Of a stretch of DNA of 64,000 nt, positions 1-8,515 are shown piece after piece (position 1 is the stretch's first letter; each line of letters begins with the position of its first letter). This DNA comes from Pseudomonas sp. ANT_H12B (GTDB lineage: Bacteria; Pseudomonadota; Gammaproteobacteria; Pseudomonadales; Pseudomonadaceae). The DNA lies in contig NZ_VOBI01000004.1 of the NCBI RefSeq assembly GCF_008369325.1, positions 310,001 through 374,000 of the forward strand, read 5' to 3'. The translations under genes and the position numbers were made by a program. Below the pieces are notes generated by a model. The model ran no database searches and was not told the origin of the DNA. It worked only from the letters and a program-made list of their open reading frames with translations.

Positions 1-103
1 GGTCGCTTGACGTCTTTCCATTTCAAATCACCGGGAGTTATAAGAACGGGTAAAACCGTAACTCAATGGAAGGTTCCAGCGGATGAGTCGAACCGCCCAA
101 GTC

Positions 104-136
104 AAACAAAAGAAGGCGACCCAATGGCCGCCTTCT
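104..136 (-). terminator. Terminator after mlaA
   Basis: On the minus strand, just after the mlaA stop, an 8-bp stem (AGAAGGCG paired with CGCCTTCT) is followed by a T-rich run. This is a typical intrinsic terminator. Bases 1-103 hold nothing I can call. Confidence 0.7.
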
Positions 137-153
137 GCGTTTTACCGGTCGGA

Positions 154-843
154 TCAAAAATCGTCTTCGACCTGGCCGTCTTTGACTTTGAATTCGCGGT
201 TCTGCAGATACGCATTGCGAATGAAGATGTACTTGTCGCCGCTGATCAGCTTCTCGCTCGACAACAGGCTGGCGCGGGTATCGACGATGTTCAGGCCGAA
301 GATCGAATTACGAACCGGCACGTCGTTGATGTAACGGTACGGGCCGGTGTAACCGTCGATGTACTTGGAAGGCGCGTCACGCAGGGTGCTTGGGCCCAAC
401 AGCGGCAGCATTACGTAAGGGCCGCTGCCTACGCCCCAATAGCCGAGGGTCTGGCCAAAGTCTTCGTCGTTACGTTGCAGGCCCATCTGCGTGCCCACAT
501 CGAAGAAGCCCAGCAGGCCGAAGGTGGTGTTGAAGATCAGGCGTGCAGTGTCGACGCCAGCGGCCGCCGGTTTGGCTTGCAAGACGTTGTTGGCAAGGTT
601 GGTAACATCACCGACGTTGCGGAACATATTGTGGATGCCGTCTTCAAGAAACTGCGGCGTGACGAACTGATAGCCCTGGGCCAAAGGCTTCAGTGCATAG
701 GTATCGAGAACGTCGTTGAACTTGTAAATCGGACGGTTGATGCTTTCCCAAGGATCATCTTCAGAGGCTGCCTGAGCAACGAACGGAACCAGCAGCACAC
801 TGGCGCACACACAAAGCTGAGCTAGATGATTGCTCCAGCGCAT
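154..843 (-). CDS. mlaA: MlaA (VacJ) outer-membrane lipid asymmetry protein
   Basis: This 229-residue protein belongs to the MlaA/VacJ family, which removes phospholipids from the outer leaflet of the outer membrane and passes them to the Mla pathway. The family signature is visible: DPWESINRPIYKFND near residue 30, then NVLQAK, RLIFNTTFGLLGFFD and the glycine-rich GYWGVGSGPYVMLPLLGPST. The start at 843 has a good ribosome site (AAGGAGT) seven bases upstream; an in-frame longer form to 885 lacks one. The N-terminus is a signal peptide ending VAQA/ASEDD. No cysteine follows the hydrophobic core at a lipobox position, so unlike the E. coli protein this one may be cleaved by signal peptidase I rather than lipidated. 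It stands alone, divergent from the HAD-like gene. Confidence 0.93.
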   Translation of the reverse strand: MRWSNHLAQLCVCASVLLVPFVAQAASEDDPWESINRPIYKFNDVLDTYALKPLAQGYQFVTPQFLEDGIHNMFRNVGDVTNLANNVLQAKPAAAGVDTARLIFNTTFGLLGFFDVGTQMGLQRNDEDFGQTLGYWGVGSGPYVMLPLLGPSTLRDAPSKYIDGYTGPYRYINDVPVRNSIFGLNIVDTRASLLSSEKLISGDKYIFIRNAYLQNREFKVKDGQVEDDF

Positions 844-984
844 AGAAAACTCCTTGGATTGTACTGGCGCGGGCACTGGGCCCAAGCGATAAGCTGGCTA
901 GTATAAGACGGAAAAGTCGCTTTAGGCAGCATCGCGCGAGGCATCCTGTAGACGATGCGCGATGACTGTGAGCGATTCACATCA

Positions 985-1002
985 GTGTCACTCAACTGTC
1001 AC
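985..1002 (+). promoter_or_regulatory. PHO-box-like direct repeat before the HAD gene
   Basis: GTGTCAC, four bases (TCAA), then CTGTCAC: two heptamers in the 7-4-7 layout of a PhoB-binding PHO box. A possible -10 (TAGCCT) begins 11 bases after the second heptamer, and the ATG at 1043 follows. It was found by eye and the -10 is poor. Confidence 0.4.
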
Positions 1003-1042
1003 CATCACCCCCTAGCCTTGAAGCTATTTCAGGGACGTTGAT

Positions 1043-1663
1043 ATGCCGCACGCCGAAACCTTGCCCCTCGCTGCACCCAGCCTGACCGCCGTGCTGTTCG
1101 GTCTCAGTGGTTGCCTGGTGGATTTCGGCGCACGCACGCGCTCGCACGGCAGCCACACTGCCGAGCACGCCGAGGTCACCCCCGGCGCTTTGGATAGCCT
1201 GCGCAGCTTGCAGCACCAGCAGATACCCTGCGCCTGGCTCGATGAACTGCCCCCAGTCCTCAGCCATTCCCTGGCCACCGCACTGCCGGAATGGATCAAA
1301 TCTTCGCAACACCCCGCAACAAACAATCCATGGCCGGCACCGCACGCTTGCTGGCAAGCCTTGATGCTGTTGAATGTCGAACGGCTCGATGGTTGTGTGC
1401 TGGTCAGCGGCGAACCGCGGCTGCTGCAATCGGGGCTGAATGCCGGAATGTGGACGATTGGCCTGGCGTCCTGTGGCTCACTCTGCGGGCTGGCACCCAA
1501 TGAATGGCAGGCACTGACCCAACAGGAACGCGAACTCAAACGCGGCAAGGCGACGGTGCAGTTGTTCGGTCTGGGCGTGCACTCGGTGATCGACCACCTC
1601 GGTGAACTCGATACCTGCCTGGCAGACATCAGCCTGCGCCGGTTCAAGGGCGAAAAGCCCTGA
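1043..1663 (+). CDS. Phosphonoacetaldehyde-hydrolase-like HAD protein, nucleophile missing
   Basis: This 206-residue protein resembles the PhnX-like branch of the HAD superfamily (PA2803-type, from memory). Its N-terminus, AVLFGLSGCLVDFG, aligns with the phosphonatase start AVILDWAGTTVDYG. The position of the nucleophilic aspartate is glycine here and the following AGT is SGC. The later segments DGCVLVSGEPRLLQSGLNAGMWTIGLASCGS match the PhnX core region that holds the C-terminal HAD loop. The protein is shorter than PhnX (about 270), so parts of the cap appear reduced. A catalytically dead binding or regulatory protein is plausible. It is followed about 110 bases later by a DUF4404 gene on the same strand. 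A PHO-box-like site lies 41 bases upstream. Confidence 0.75.
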   Translation: MPHAETLPLAAPSLTAVLFGLSGCLVDFGARTRSHGSHTAEHAEVTPGALDSLRSLQHQQIPCAWLDELPPVLSHSLATALPEWIKSSQHPATNNPWPAPHACWQALMLLNVERLDGCVLVSGEPRLLQSGLNAGMWTIGLASCGSLCGLAPNEWQALTQQERELKRGKATVQLFGLGVHSVIDHLGELDTCLADISLRRFKGEKP

Positions 1664-1772
1664 TCGAGATCATGCAGGTTGCGCGCGAGTGGATTAATCT
1701 AAAGGTCAGCCATAGACCTTTGGCGTGCCGCTGCGGTCTATGCCAGTGCCTATCGATAAAAGGAAGAACGCC

Positions 1773-2036
1773 ATGCCTGCCCGCGAACTGCAAGAACAGC
1801 TCAATACTCTGCGCGAGCAATTGGAACAGAACCCACCGCTGACGGAAGCCGAGCGCGAGGACCTGCACGCGCTGATGCAACAGATCGAACTCGAACTTGA
1901 GCTCGAAACCAAAACCCAGGACTCCAGCCTCTCCGACAATGTGAACCTGGCCGTCGAGCGCTTCGAACTCGAACACCCTACCCTTGCCGGCACCTTGCGC
2001 AACATCGTGCAAACCCTGGGCAACATGGGGATCTGA
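1773..2036 (+). CDS. DUF4404 family small protein
   Basis: An 87-residue acidic, helical protein (MPARELQEQLNTLREQLEQN...) of the kind labelled DUF4404 in Pseudomonas; its function is unknown. The first 60 residues are strongly heptad-like (LQEQLNTLREQLEQ, then LHALMQQIELELELE), suggesting a coiled coil. The C-terminal half, VERFELEHPTLAGTLRNIVQTLGNMGI, is a second conserved helix. The start at 1773 has AGGAAG upstream; an upstream in-frame ATG at 1740 does not. The gene ends in a strong terminator and is not in an obvious operon. Confidence 0.8.
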   Translation: MPARELQEQLNTLREQLEQNPPLTEAEREDLHALMQQIELELELETKTQDSSLSDNVNLAVERFELEHPTLAGTLRNIVQTLGNMGI

Positions 2037-2050
2037 ACCCGCCGGATACA

Positions 2051-2084
2051 AAAAAGCCCTGCTATTGATAGCGGGGCTTTTTAT
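2051..2084 (+). terminator. Bidirectional terminator after the DUF4404 gene
   Basis: AAAAAGCCCTGCTAT, loop TGAT, then AGCGGGGCTTTTT. The 11-bp stem has one G-T pair and is flanked by an A-run and a T-run, so it could act in both directions. On the minus strand it could end queF. Confidence 0.85.
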
Positions 2085-2110
2085 TGTCTGCGATTTGAAA
2101 TGCAATCCCC

Positions 2111-2201
2111 AGTGGGAGCGAGCTCGCTCGCGATGGCTAAGTATCAGTCCGCATCAATGTTGAATGTGCCGACCTCATCGCGAGCAAGCTGGCTCCCACA
2201 T
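2111..2201. repeat. REP pair (inverted) at the queF 3' end
   Basis: Two inverted copies of a Pseudomonas REP: GTGGGAGCGAGCTCGCTCGC on the left and its counterpart GCGAGCAAGCTGGCTCCCAC on the right, separated by about 50 bases. Confidence 0.85.
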
Positions 2202-2208
2202 TGGTTCT

Positions 2209-3039
2209 TTATTGGCGGACCAGCCGGTGATTCGGCAGTTGCACTTCTTCAGTGCTGCGATACGGGTTGATATCCAACCCGCCGCGACGCACATACCGCG
2301 CATACACGGTCAATTTTTCTGGCTTCAGCAGCCGTTGCAGATCGAGGAAAATCCGTTCCACGCACTGTTCATGGAAGTCCGAATGCTGACGGAAGCTGAC
2401 GATATACTCCAGCAAGCTCGCATGATCCAGCGCCGCGCCACGGTATTCCACCGCCACGCTGCCCCAGTCTGGCTGACTGGTCACCGGGCAGTTGGATTTA
2501 AGCAAATGGCTGTGCACGCGCTCTTCAACAATGCGCGACTCATCGCAGCGCAGCAGTTCCGGACGCGGATGCTCATAGTTGCTGACACTGATATCCAGAT
2601 CATCAATGCACACGCCCGGCAACGCCACGACGCCTTCTGCCTCGACCTCTTTCAGGCTGCGAATCCGCACGCCAACCGGTTTACCGGCAGCAGCCGACAG
2701 GTCTTTGGCCAGCGTCGTTTCAAGGCTTGCAGTATCGGCAAACGGCGATTGGTTCAGGGAGTTCAAATACAGTTTGAACGACTTCGATTCGATGATATTT
2801 GGCGAATCCGCCGGGATGCTGAATTCGCCAATCGCCACCACCGGCTTGCCCGACGGCAATAGCCACGACAGCTCGAAGCAGTTCCAGAAGTCGACGCCTT
2901 TGTAAGGCAGTGTTTCAGCCGTCAGGCCCAGCTCGGCCCATTTCGCAGTGCGCGGGATAGGGAACAGCAATGATGGCGTGTAGGTGGCGATGTATTCGCT
3001 GGACTTGCCCAGCGGCGAGTGTTCGGCTGCGGGATGCAT
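2209..3039 (-). CDS. queF: NADPH-dependent 7-cyano-7-deazaguanine reductase QueF
   Basis: This enzyme reduces the nitrile of preQ0 to the amine preQ1 with NADPH, a step of queuosine tRNA modification. At 276 residues it is the long (type II, two-domain) form typical of Gammaproteobacteria. The family motif [13 protein letters not shown] (the ESK...K NADPH-binding stretch) lies near residue 84. The catalytic cysteine is in [15 protein letters not shown] near residue 183, followed by HEQCVERIF with the conserved His-Glu. The C-terminus [17 protein letters not shown] is also typical. It is a single gene between the REP pair and the cupredoxin gene. No preQ1 riboswitch was recognised upstream. 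Confidence 0.97.
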   Translation of the reverse strand: MHPAAEHSPLGKSSEYIATYTPSLLFPIPRTAKWAELGLTAETLPYKGVDFWNCFELSWLLPSGKPVVAIGEFSIPADSPNIIESKSFKLYLNSLNQSPFADTASLETTLAKDLSAAAGKPVGVRIRSLKEVEAEGVVALPGVCIDDLDISVSNYEHPRPELLRCDESRIVEERVHSHLLKSNCPVTSQPDWGSVAVEYRGAALDHASLLEYIVSFRQHSDFHEQCVERIFLDLQRLLKPEKLTVYARYVRRGGLDINPYRSTEEVQLPNHRLVRQ

Positions 3040-3100
3040 GGCGGAAACCTGACTGAAGAATCAGCGGATTCTACCAGCCTTTGCTCCCGCCTTTGAGTGC

Positions 3101-3625
3101 TTACTGACTGACAGTCAACTTGCCGACCATACCCGCCTGGTAATGACCGGGGATGTTGCAGGCAAATTCGAGGTTGGTGGTTTTGGTGAAGGTCCAGGTC
3201 AACTCGGCTGTTTTGCCCGGTTCCACCAGTACGCTGTTCGGGTCATCATGCTTCATTGCATGCCTTTCCATACCAGCCATAGAGCCGTGGTCCATTTCCT
3301 TCATGCCTGTAGGTGTAAGCATGCCGCTCTGCTGCATCTTTATCATTTCCTGCTGGTGCTTGGCATGCATCGCCGCGTCACCCAGGTTGAATTCGTGCAG
3401 TAACTGACCTTTATTCACCAGCACGAAACGCACTGTCTCCCCGGCCTTGATATCGATGGCCTTGGGCGTAAAGGACATGTCGCCCATCACCACTTCAATG
3501 CTGCGGGTCGCCTTGGCAGCCGGCGCCGGTTGACCGAAGTCATAGGTATGCCCCGGCGCGGCCTCCAGCTGCAAGCTGAGCACTAGCAAGCAACCGGCCA
3601 GCACCAGACGATTTCGCAAAAACAT
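3101..3625 (-). CDS. Periplasmic cupredoxin-like copper protein with Met/His-rich loop
   Basis: A 174-residue secreted protein with a signal peptide ending LQLEA/APGH and one plastocyanin-like domain. The copper ligands are visible: His in QLLHEFNLG, then Cys, His and Met in FACNIPGHYQAGM at the C-terminus, a type-1 copper site. Between the first His and the Cys lies a long insert rich in methionine and histidine (residues about 87-127, with MHAKHQQEMIKMQ, GMKEMDHGSMAGM and HAMKHDD). Such stretches bind Cu(I) or Cu(II) in other copper-handling proteins. The gene diverges from copRS across a palindromic operator-like site, so copper tolerance is the likely role (PA2807-like). Confidence 0.88.
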   Translation of the reverse strand: MFLRNRLVLAGCLLVLSLQLEAAPGHTYDFGQPAPAAKATRSIEVVMGDMSFTPKAIDIKAGETVRFVLVNKGQLLHEFNLGDAAMHAKHQQEMIKMQQSGMLTPTGMKEMDHGSMAGMERHAMKHDDPNSVLVEPGKTAELTWTFTKTTNLEFACNIPGHYQAGMVGKLTVSQ

Positions 3626-3689
3626 AGTCGCACTCCAACAAGATGAGGTTCAGCCTGTGGGAAACTCTAACCCGGTGCCGCTGCCAGCC

Positions 3690-3720
3690 ACCTGACAGGC
3701 AGATTACAACTTTGTCAGGT
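3690..3720. promoter_or_regulatory. Palindromic operator-like site between the cupredoxin gene and copRS
   Basis: Perfect 8-bp inverted arms ACCTGACA and TGTCAGGT are separated by 15 bases that include ATTACAACTT. The site sits between the divergent copper genes, about 60 bases from each start, and resembles CopR/CusR boxes. CopR binding is inferred. Confidence 0.6.
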
Positions 3721-3780
3721 TGGCCTGCACCGGTGTTGCCCACGGTATAAAGCTTTCGTTCCATTTGCCCTGAGTCGCCC

Positions 3781-4461
3781 ATGAAACTGCTGATCGTCGA
3801 AGACCAAACGAAAACCGGCCACTACCTGCGCCAAGGCCTGACCGAGGCCGGCTTCAACACCGAACTGGTGGCCGATGGCAGCACGGGCCAGCATTTGGCC
3901 TTGAGCGGCGATTACGCCTTGTTGATTCTCGACGTGATGCTGCCCGGTCGCGATGGCTGGCAAATCCTGCAAGCGGTGCGGGGTGCTGGCCTGGACACGC
4001 CGGTATTGTTTCTTACAGCACGAGACGCAGTGGAGGACAGGGTCCACGGCCTCGAATTGGGCGCCGATGATTATCTGGTCAAGCCTTTCGCTTTTTCCGA
4101 ATTGCTCGCCCGAGTCCGCAGCCTGTTGCGGCGCGGCAGTGCCACGTCACAGGAAACCAGCCTGCAACTGGCCGATTTACGCCTGGACCTGATCCGTCGC
4201 CGGGTTGAACGCAGCGGTCAGCGCATCGACCTGACGGCCAAGGAATTTGCCCTGCTGGAAATGCTCCTGCGCCGTCAGGGCGAAGTACTGCCCAAGTCGC
4301 TTATCGCTTCTCAGGTCTGGGACATGAATTTCGACAGCGACACCAACGTCATCGAAGTGGCGATCCGCCGTCTGCGTCTTAAGATCGACGATGATTTCCC
4401 AAACAAGTTGATCCACACCGTGCGCGGCATGGGTTACGTCCTTGAAGAGCGCCCCGCCTGA
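3781..4461 (+). CDS. copR: Copper response regulator CopR (OmpR family)
   Basis: A 226-residue two-component response regulator. The receiver domain spans residues 1-115, with acidic pocket EDQ, phospho-acceptor Asp in [14 protein letters not shown] (about residue 51), Thr in VLFLTARD and Lys in [10 protein letters not shown]. The C-terminal winged helix (about 125-225) ends with the OmpR-type [28 protein letters not shown]. It is the CopR/IrlR/CusR heavy-metal subfamily, and the divergent cupredoxin gene makes copper the likely signal. Its stop overlaps the copS start by one base (TGATG), so the two are translationally coupled. Confidence 0.92.
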   Translation: MKLLIVEDQTKTGHYLRQGLTEAGFNTELVADGSTGQHLALSGDYALLILDVMLPGRDGWQILQAVRGAGLDTPVLFLTARDAVEDRVHGLELGADDYLVKPFAFSELLARVRSLLRRGSATSQETSLQLADLRLDLIRRRVERSGQRIDLTAKEFALLEMLLRRQGEVLPKSLIASQVWDMNFDSDTNVIEVAIRRLRLKIDDDFPNKLIHTVRGMGYVLEERPA

Positions 4462-5813
4462 TGCGTCGACTTTCGCTAAGCAGTCGTCTGGCGCTGCTGT
4501 TTGCCGCCTGCACCGCCGTGGTGTCGTTGTTTGCCGGGGTGCTGTTCAGCCGTGCCAGTGAGGCGCATTTCATTGAACTCGATCAGCAGTTGCTGGATGG
4601 CAAATTGATTGGTTTGCGCCGTGCGCTTCACGACCTTCAGTCGAGTGAAAGCGAAATCAACCTGGCCGATGAATTGAGTCGACAGGCTGATCTGTCGCTG
4701 CGAATCACCGGCAGCGACGGCACACGATGGTATGACAGCTCGACGCGTTTACCGAAGGAGTTGTCTCGTCAGCCTGGCCTGTCCACGGTGAGCGACGAAG
4801 GCACTGACTATCGTGTTTTGAATGCCCCGTTGTACCCCGAGCAACCCGACTCACCGCACCTGACCCTGCTGCTGGACATCACCCATCACCAGCATTTTCT
4901 GCAACGTATGCAGCGCCTGATCTGGTTGACAGTAGGTTTGTCGGCGCTGGCCACAGCCCTGCTCGGTGCCTGGGCGGCGCGCAGTGGGTTACTGCCGTTG
5001 CGGCGCATGAGTGCGGTCGCCAGCGGCGTTTCGGCACACTCGCTCAATGCGCGCCTGCCTGAAGAAAACATGCCGCCGGAACTCGCGGAAATGGCCCACA
5101 ACTTCAACGCCATGCTCGGACGCCTCGACGACTCTTTTCAAAGACTCTCGGCGTTCTCCGCCGACATCGCCCACGAACTACGCACGCCATTGTCGAACCT
5201 GCTGACCCACACCCAGGTCACCCTCACCCGCCCACGGCCGATCGAGGATTACCGCGAAGCACTTCACAGCAACCTCGAAGAACTGCAATGGATGGCGCAA
5301 CTGGTGAACGACATGTTGTACCTGGCCAAAGCTGACCACGGGCTGTTGATGCCAAAGTGCGAACCGCTGGAGTTGGCCACCGAAGTTGATTTCTTGCTGG
5401 ATTTTTTTGCGCCACTGGCCGAGGACTCGCAGATCGGATTGAGTCGCGAAGGCAATGCCCTCTTTAAAGGTGATCGCAACATGTTGCGTCGAGCCTTCTC
5501 CAATTTACTGGACAATGCACTGCGTTTTACACCACCTGCGGGCCAGATTCGGGTGTCTATTGTCGACGCGACTGACAGTGTGAGCCTACGTATTGAAAAC
5601 ACCGGGGATCGCATTTCCGGGACACTCCTGCCGCGGCTGTTCGATCGCTTCTATCGTGCCGACCCGGCACGCCGCAAAGGCACCAGTGAACACGCTGGCC
5701 TGGGGCTGGCAATTACGCTGTCAATTGTCCAGGCACATGGCGGCGAAATCACGTGCACATCCAGCGAGCAATGGACTTCGTTTATCATTCAATTCAACAA
5801 GTGCCCAAAGTAA
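4461..5813 (+). CDS. copS: Copper sensor histidine kinase CopS
   Basis: A 450-residue membrane kinase of the heavy-metal sensor family. The first membrane segment is at residues about 8-28. A periplasmic loop of about 120 residues follows, with DGTRWYDSST and a TLLLDITHHQHFLQRM histidine cluster just before the second membrane segment (about 152-172). A HAMP domain follows (LLPLRRMSAVASGVSAHSLNARLP). The phospho-histidine is in FSADIAHELRTPLSNLLTHTQV, and the ATPase domain shows NLLDNALRFTPP and HAGLGLAI. The C-terminus is short and normal. It pairs with CopR. The HHQH cluster is a candidate metal-sensing site by inspection only. Confidence 0.92.
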   Translation: MRRLSLSSRLALLFAACTAVVSLFAGVLFSRASEAHFIELDQQLLDGKLIGLRRALHDLQSSESEINLADELSRQADLSLRITGSDGTRWYDSSTRLPKELSRQPGLSTVSDEGTDYRVLNAPLYPEQPDSPHLTLLLDITHHQHFLQRMQRLIWLTVGLSALATALLGAWAARSGLLPLRRMSAVASGVSAHSLNARLPEENMPPELAEMAHNFNAMLGRLDDSFQRLSAFSADIAHELRTPLSNLLTHTQVTLTRPRPIEDYREALHSNLEELQWMAQLVNDMLYLAKADHGLLMPKCEPLELATEVDFLLDFFAPLAEDSQIGLSREGNALFKGDRNMLRRAFSNLLDNALRFTPPAGQIRVSIVDATDSVSLRIENTGDRISGTLLPRLFDRFYRADPARRKGTSEHAGLGLAITLSIVQAHGGEITCTSSEQWTSFIIQFNKCPK

Positions 5814-5942
5814 CCAATCACCATCACCACATATGCCATTACAAACACCTCCCCACTACGGACAACAAACCAAACTGTCTTGCGATATAGTAATTTAACT
5901 CTTGAACGAGAACTTACTAACACTTATCGAAAGAAGAACATC

Positions 5943-6398
5943 ATGGAAGAAATAACAATCGCAACACCAGCAACTCCATCAGTCCGCCTGAGTACTTTCA
6001 ATGCACAGCTGGGTAATCGCGGAGCTTTCGCCGATGACAGGCCTCGCATCGCAATCCTCGCCGGTGGCGGGCTGGCGCTGACCGCCACGCAAAACAACAG
6101 CTCGGCACCACACGGTCAATTGTTCTATTTCGGACTGAATCCAAACATTCGCAGCGGCACCCACACCATTCCCGGCCCGATGATTAAAAGCCTGGCCTAT
6201 CAGGAAAGGAACAGGGACCTCGATAATCAGTGGACGGTATTCGGCGCAGTCAGCGGCACATTGACTCTGGAACTGAATCCAACAAACAAACGTTTCAAAG
6301 CGATGTGTAAGTTTATTGTTAAAAACAACAAAAATGAATCAATTGAGGGATCTGCCAATATGGATATTTATATTAGCGAGTGGCCAACAGCAACATAA
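5943..6398 (+). CDS. Unrecognised 151-residue protein, A+T-rich orphan
   Basis: I do not recognise this protein. It has no signal peptide or membrane segment, one cysteine, and short alternating hydrophobic stretches (RIAILAGGGLALTAT, HGQLFYFGLNP, FGAVSGTLTLELNP, FKAMCKFIVKNN) that suggest a beta-rich cytoplasmic fold. The start at 5943 (MEEITIATPATPS) follows AAGAAGAAC; a longer frame to 5880 has no better site. Codon use is unlike its neighbours: the last third is visibly rich in AAA, AAT and ATT codons. It lies alone between copS and lolE, where the gene order switches from a PA2800-like block to a PA2986-like block (from memory). Acquisition at a rearrangement point is plausible. Confidence 0.6.
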   Translation: MEEITIATPATPSVRLSTFNAQLGNRGAFADDRPRIAILAGGGLALTATQNNSSAPHGQLFYFGLNPNIRSGTHTIPGPMIKSLAYQERNRDLDNQWTVFGAVSGTLTLELNPTNKRFKAMCKFIVKNNKNESIEGSANMDIYISEWPTAT

Positions 6399-6410
6399 GG
6401 TTGCGGCCAC

Positions 6411-6492
6411 TTAGCGGGCAAGTTCCGCTCCAACAGGTTTACACTTTCCCCTGTCAGGGCGCGCGGTGCGGCGATCCGACTTGCCCGCGATG
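6411..6492. repeat. Degenerate REP pair downstream of lolE
   Basis: Two REP-like cores (GCGGGCAAGTTCCGCTCC and CGACTTGCCCGCGATGG) flank the gap between the orphan gene and lolE. They are diverged compared with other copies in the window. Confidence 0.55.
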
Positions 6493-6505
6493 GAGATATC
6501 CGGGC

Positions 6506-7750
6506 TTACGAGTACCGCAGCGCGTGAGCCGGCTCGATCTTCGCCGCACGCCACGCCGGATACACCGTCGCCAAAAAGCTCAGAATGAAGCCGGCCGAGC
6601 AGATCAACAGCACATCCCCGCCTTGCAATTCAGACGGCAAATTACTGACGAAGTACACATCAGAACTGAAGATGTGCTGTCCGCTGACTCGCTCCATCCA
6701 GCCCACCAGTTCACTGACATTCAGCGCTGCAATCACACCAAGCACACCACCGATCAAGGTGCCGACAATCCCGATCACGGTGCCCTGCACCATGAAGATC
6801 GCCATGATCTGCCCCGGCGTGGCGCCGATGGTGCGCAGGATCGCGATGTCCGCGCCCTTGTCGTTCACCACCATGATCAAGGTCGCGATGATGTTGAACG
6901 CCGCCACAGCGACAATCATCAGCAACAGCAGGCCGATCATGGTTTTTTCCATCTTCATCGCGCTGAACAGACTGCCCTGGGTGTGGGTCCAGTCGTCAGC
7001 CTTGTACGCGCTACCCAACCCGCCAGCAATATCGCTGGAGACCTGCGGCGCAGCGTACAAATCCTTCACTGCCAAACGCACACTCTGCACCTGGTTTGGT
7101 TCCCAGTGCTGCATCTGCGCAGCATCGGCAACATGAATCAGCGCCATGGAACCGTCCAGCTCGGCACCGACCTTGAACACGCCGACCACGTTCAACCGCT
7201 GCATGCGCGGGGTGATGCCGCCCGGTGCAGTGCTGATTTCCGGCACGATCAGGGTGATCTTGTCACCGACGTTCAATCGGAAGCGGCGTGCGGTAATTTC
7301 ACCGACCACCACGCCGAACTCACCCGGCTTCAAGGCATCGAGACGACCCTGAACAATGTGCTTGGCGACGATCGACACCTTGCCTTCCAGAGCCGGATCG
7401 ACACCGCTGACCTGGATCGGCTGCATCGTGCCTTTGTAGGACAGCATGCCTTCCATCTCGGTGAACGGCACGGCCGCGGTCACTTCCGGATTTTTCATCG
7501 CGGCCGCAGCAACCGGCTGCCAATCATCAATCGGATTGACACCGACGATGGTCGCATGAGGCACCATGCCGAGGATGCGCGAGCTCATTTCGCGCTGGAA
7601 ACCGTTCATCACCGAGAGCACCACGATCATCGCCAACACGCCGAGGGCGAGCCCGATCATCGAGGTCATCGAGATGAAAGAAACAAAGCGATTGCGGCGC
7701 TTGGCGCGGGTATAGCGCGCGCCGATAAAGATCGATAACGGTCTGAACAT
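6506..7750 (-). CDS. lolE: Lipoprotein-releasing ABC transporter permease (LolE position)
   Basis: A 414-residue inner-membrane permease of the LolCDE complex, which releases mature outer-membrane lipoproteins from the inner membrane to LolA. One membrane helix lies near the N-terminus ([25 protein letters not shown]), followed by a large periplasmic domain (about 50-265) and three helices in the last 150 residues ([48 protein letters not shown] and CSAGFILSFLATVYPAWRAAKIEPAHALRYS). The start at 7750 ([20 protein letters not shown]) matches the paralogue at 9758. Last gene of the lolC-lolD-lolE operon; the C/E assignment rests on gene order. Confidence 0.9.
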   Translation of the reverse strand: MFRPLSIFIGARYTRAKRRNRFVSFISMTSMIGLALGVLAMIVVLSVMNGFQREMSSRILGMVPHATIVGVNPIDDWQPVAAAAMKNPEVTAAVPFTEMEGMLSYKGTMQPIQVSGVDPALEGKVSIVAKHIVQGRLDALKPGEFGVVVGEITARRFRLNVGDKITLIVPEISTAPGGITPRMQRLNVVGVFKVGAELDGSMALIHVADAAQMQHWEPNQVQSVRLAVKDLYAAPQVSSDIAGGLGSAYKADDWTHTQGSLFSAMKMEKTMIGLLLLMIVAVAAFNIIATLIMVVNDKGADIAILRTIGATPGQIMAIFMVQGTVIGIVGTLIGGVLGVIAALNVSELVGWMERVSGQHIFSSDVYFVSNLPSELQGGDVLLICSAGFILSFLATVYPAWRAAKIEPAHALRYS

Positions 7751-7816
7751 TCGCTGGGGCACCGTATAAAAATAAAAGACCCGGCGCACTTTTCAGTGAC
7801 GTCAGGTTTCGGCCAA

Positions 7817-8515
7817 TCAGATGGGTGTCAGGCAACCTTCTTGCAAATGCAGGACGCGATCCATCTGGCGAGCCAGGTTCATGTCGTGGGTCACCACCAA
7901 GAACGCAGTGCGCATCGAGGTGCTGAGTTCCAGCATCAAATCCTGAATGCCTTGGGCGGTGTGGGAGTCGAGATTGCCGGTTGGCTCATCGAGCATCACC
8001 AGACCTGGTTTGTTCACCAGGGCGCGGGCGATGGCCACGCGCTGACGTTCGCCACCGGACAGTTCCGACGGCTTATGTTCCAGGCGATGGCCCAGCCCTA
8101 CCCGCTCCAGCAACGCGGTGGCACGCTGACGCGCTTCCGGGATCGCAGTTTTACCGATCAGCAGCGGCATGCAGACGTTTTCCAGCGCGGTGAACTCCGG
8201 CAGCAAGTGGTGGAACTGGTACACGAACCCAAGGGAACGGTTACGCAGCAATCCACGATTCTTCTCACTCAGTGCCGACAGTTCTTCGCCGTCGAGCCAG
8301 ACGCTGCCCTTGGTGGGCGTATCGAGGCCACCTAGCAGGTTGAGCAAGGTACTCTTGCCCGAACCCGAGGTACCGACAATCGCCACGCGCTCACCCGGAT
8401 GCAACTCCAGTTGCAGACCGGACAGAACCTCTACCGACTCCGGGCCTTCCTCGTAGGATTTGCCCAGGTTGCGGCAGCTCAAGATTGCTTTATCACTCAT
8501 GCCCGACTCACTCAT
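7817..8515 (-). CDS. lolD: Lipoprotein-releasing ABC transporter ATPase LolD
   Basis: The ATPase of LolCDE, 232 residues. Walker A is GTSGSGKST, the Q-loop region [15 protein letters not shown] carries the LolD family pattern, the signature is [15 protein letters not shown], and Walker B is [12 protein letters not shown] with H-loop VVTHD. The start at 8515 ([11 protein letters not shown]) has GGAGG nine bases upstream and overlaps the lolC stop by 8 bases. An alternative start at 8500 (MSDKAI) gives 227 residues, the more usual length, but with a weaker ribosome site. Confidence 0.93.
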   Translation of the reverse strand: MSESGMSDKAILSCRNLGKSYEEGPESVEVLSGLQLELHPGERVAIVGTSGSGKSTLLNLLGGLDTPTKGSVWLDGEELSALSEKNRGLLRNRSLGFVYQFHHLLPEFTALENVCMPLLIGKTAIPEARQRATALLERVGLGHRLEHKPSELSGGERQRVAIARALVNKPGLVMLDEPTGNLDSHTAQGIQDLMLELSTSMRTAFLVVTHDMNLARQMDRVLHLQEGCLTPI

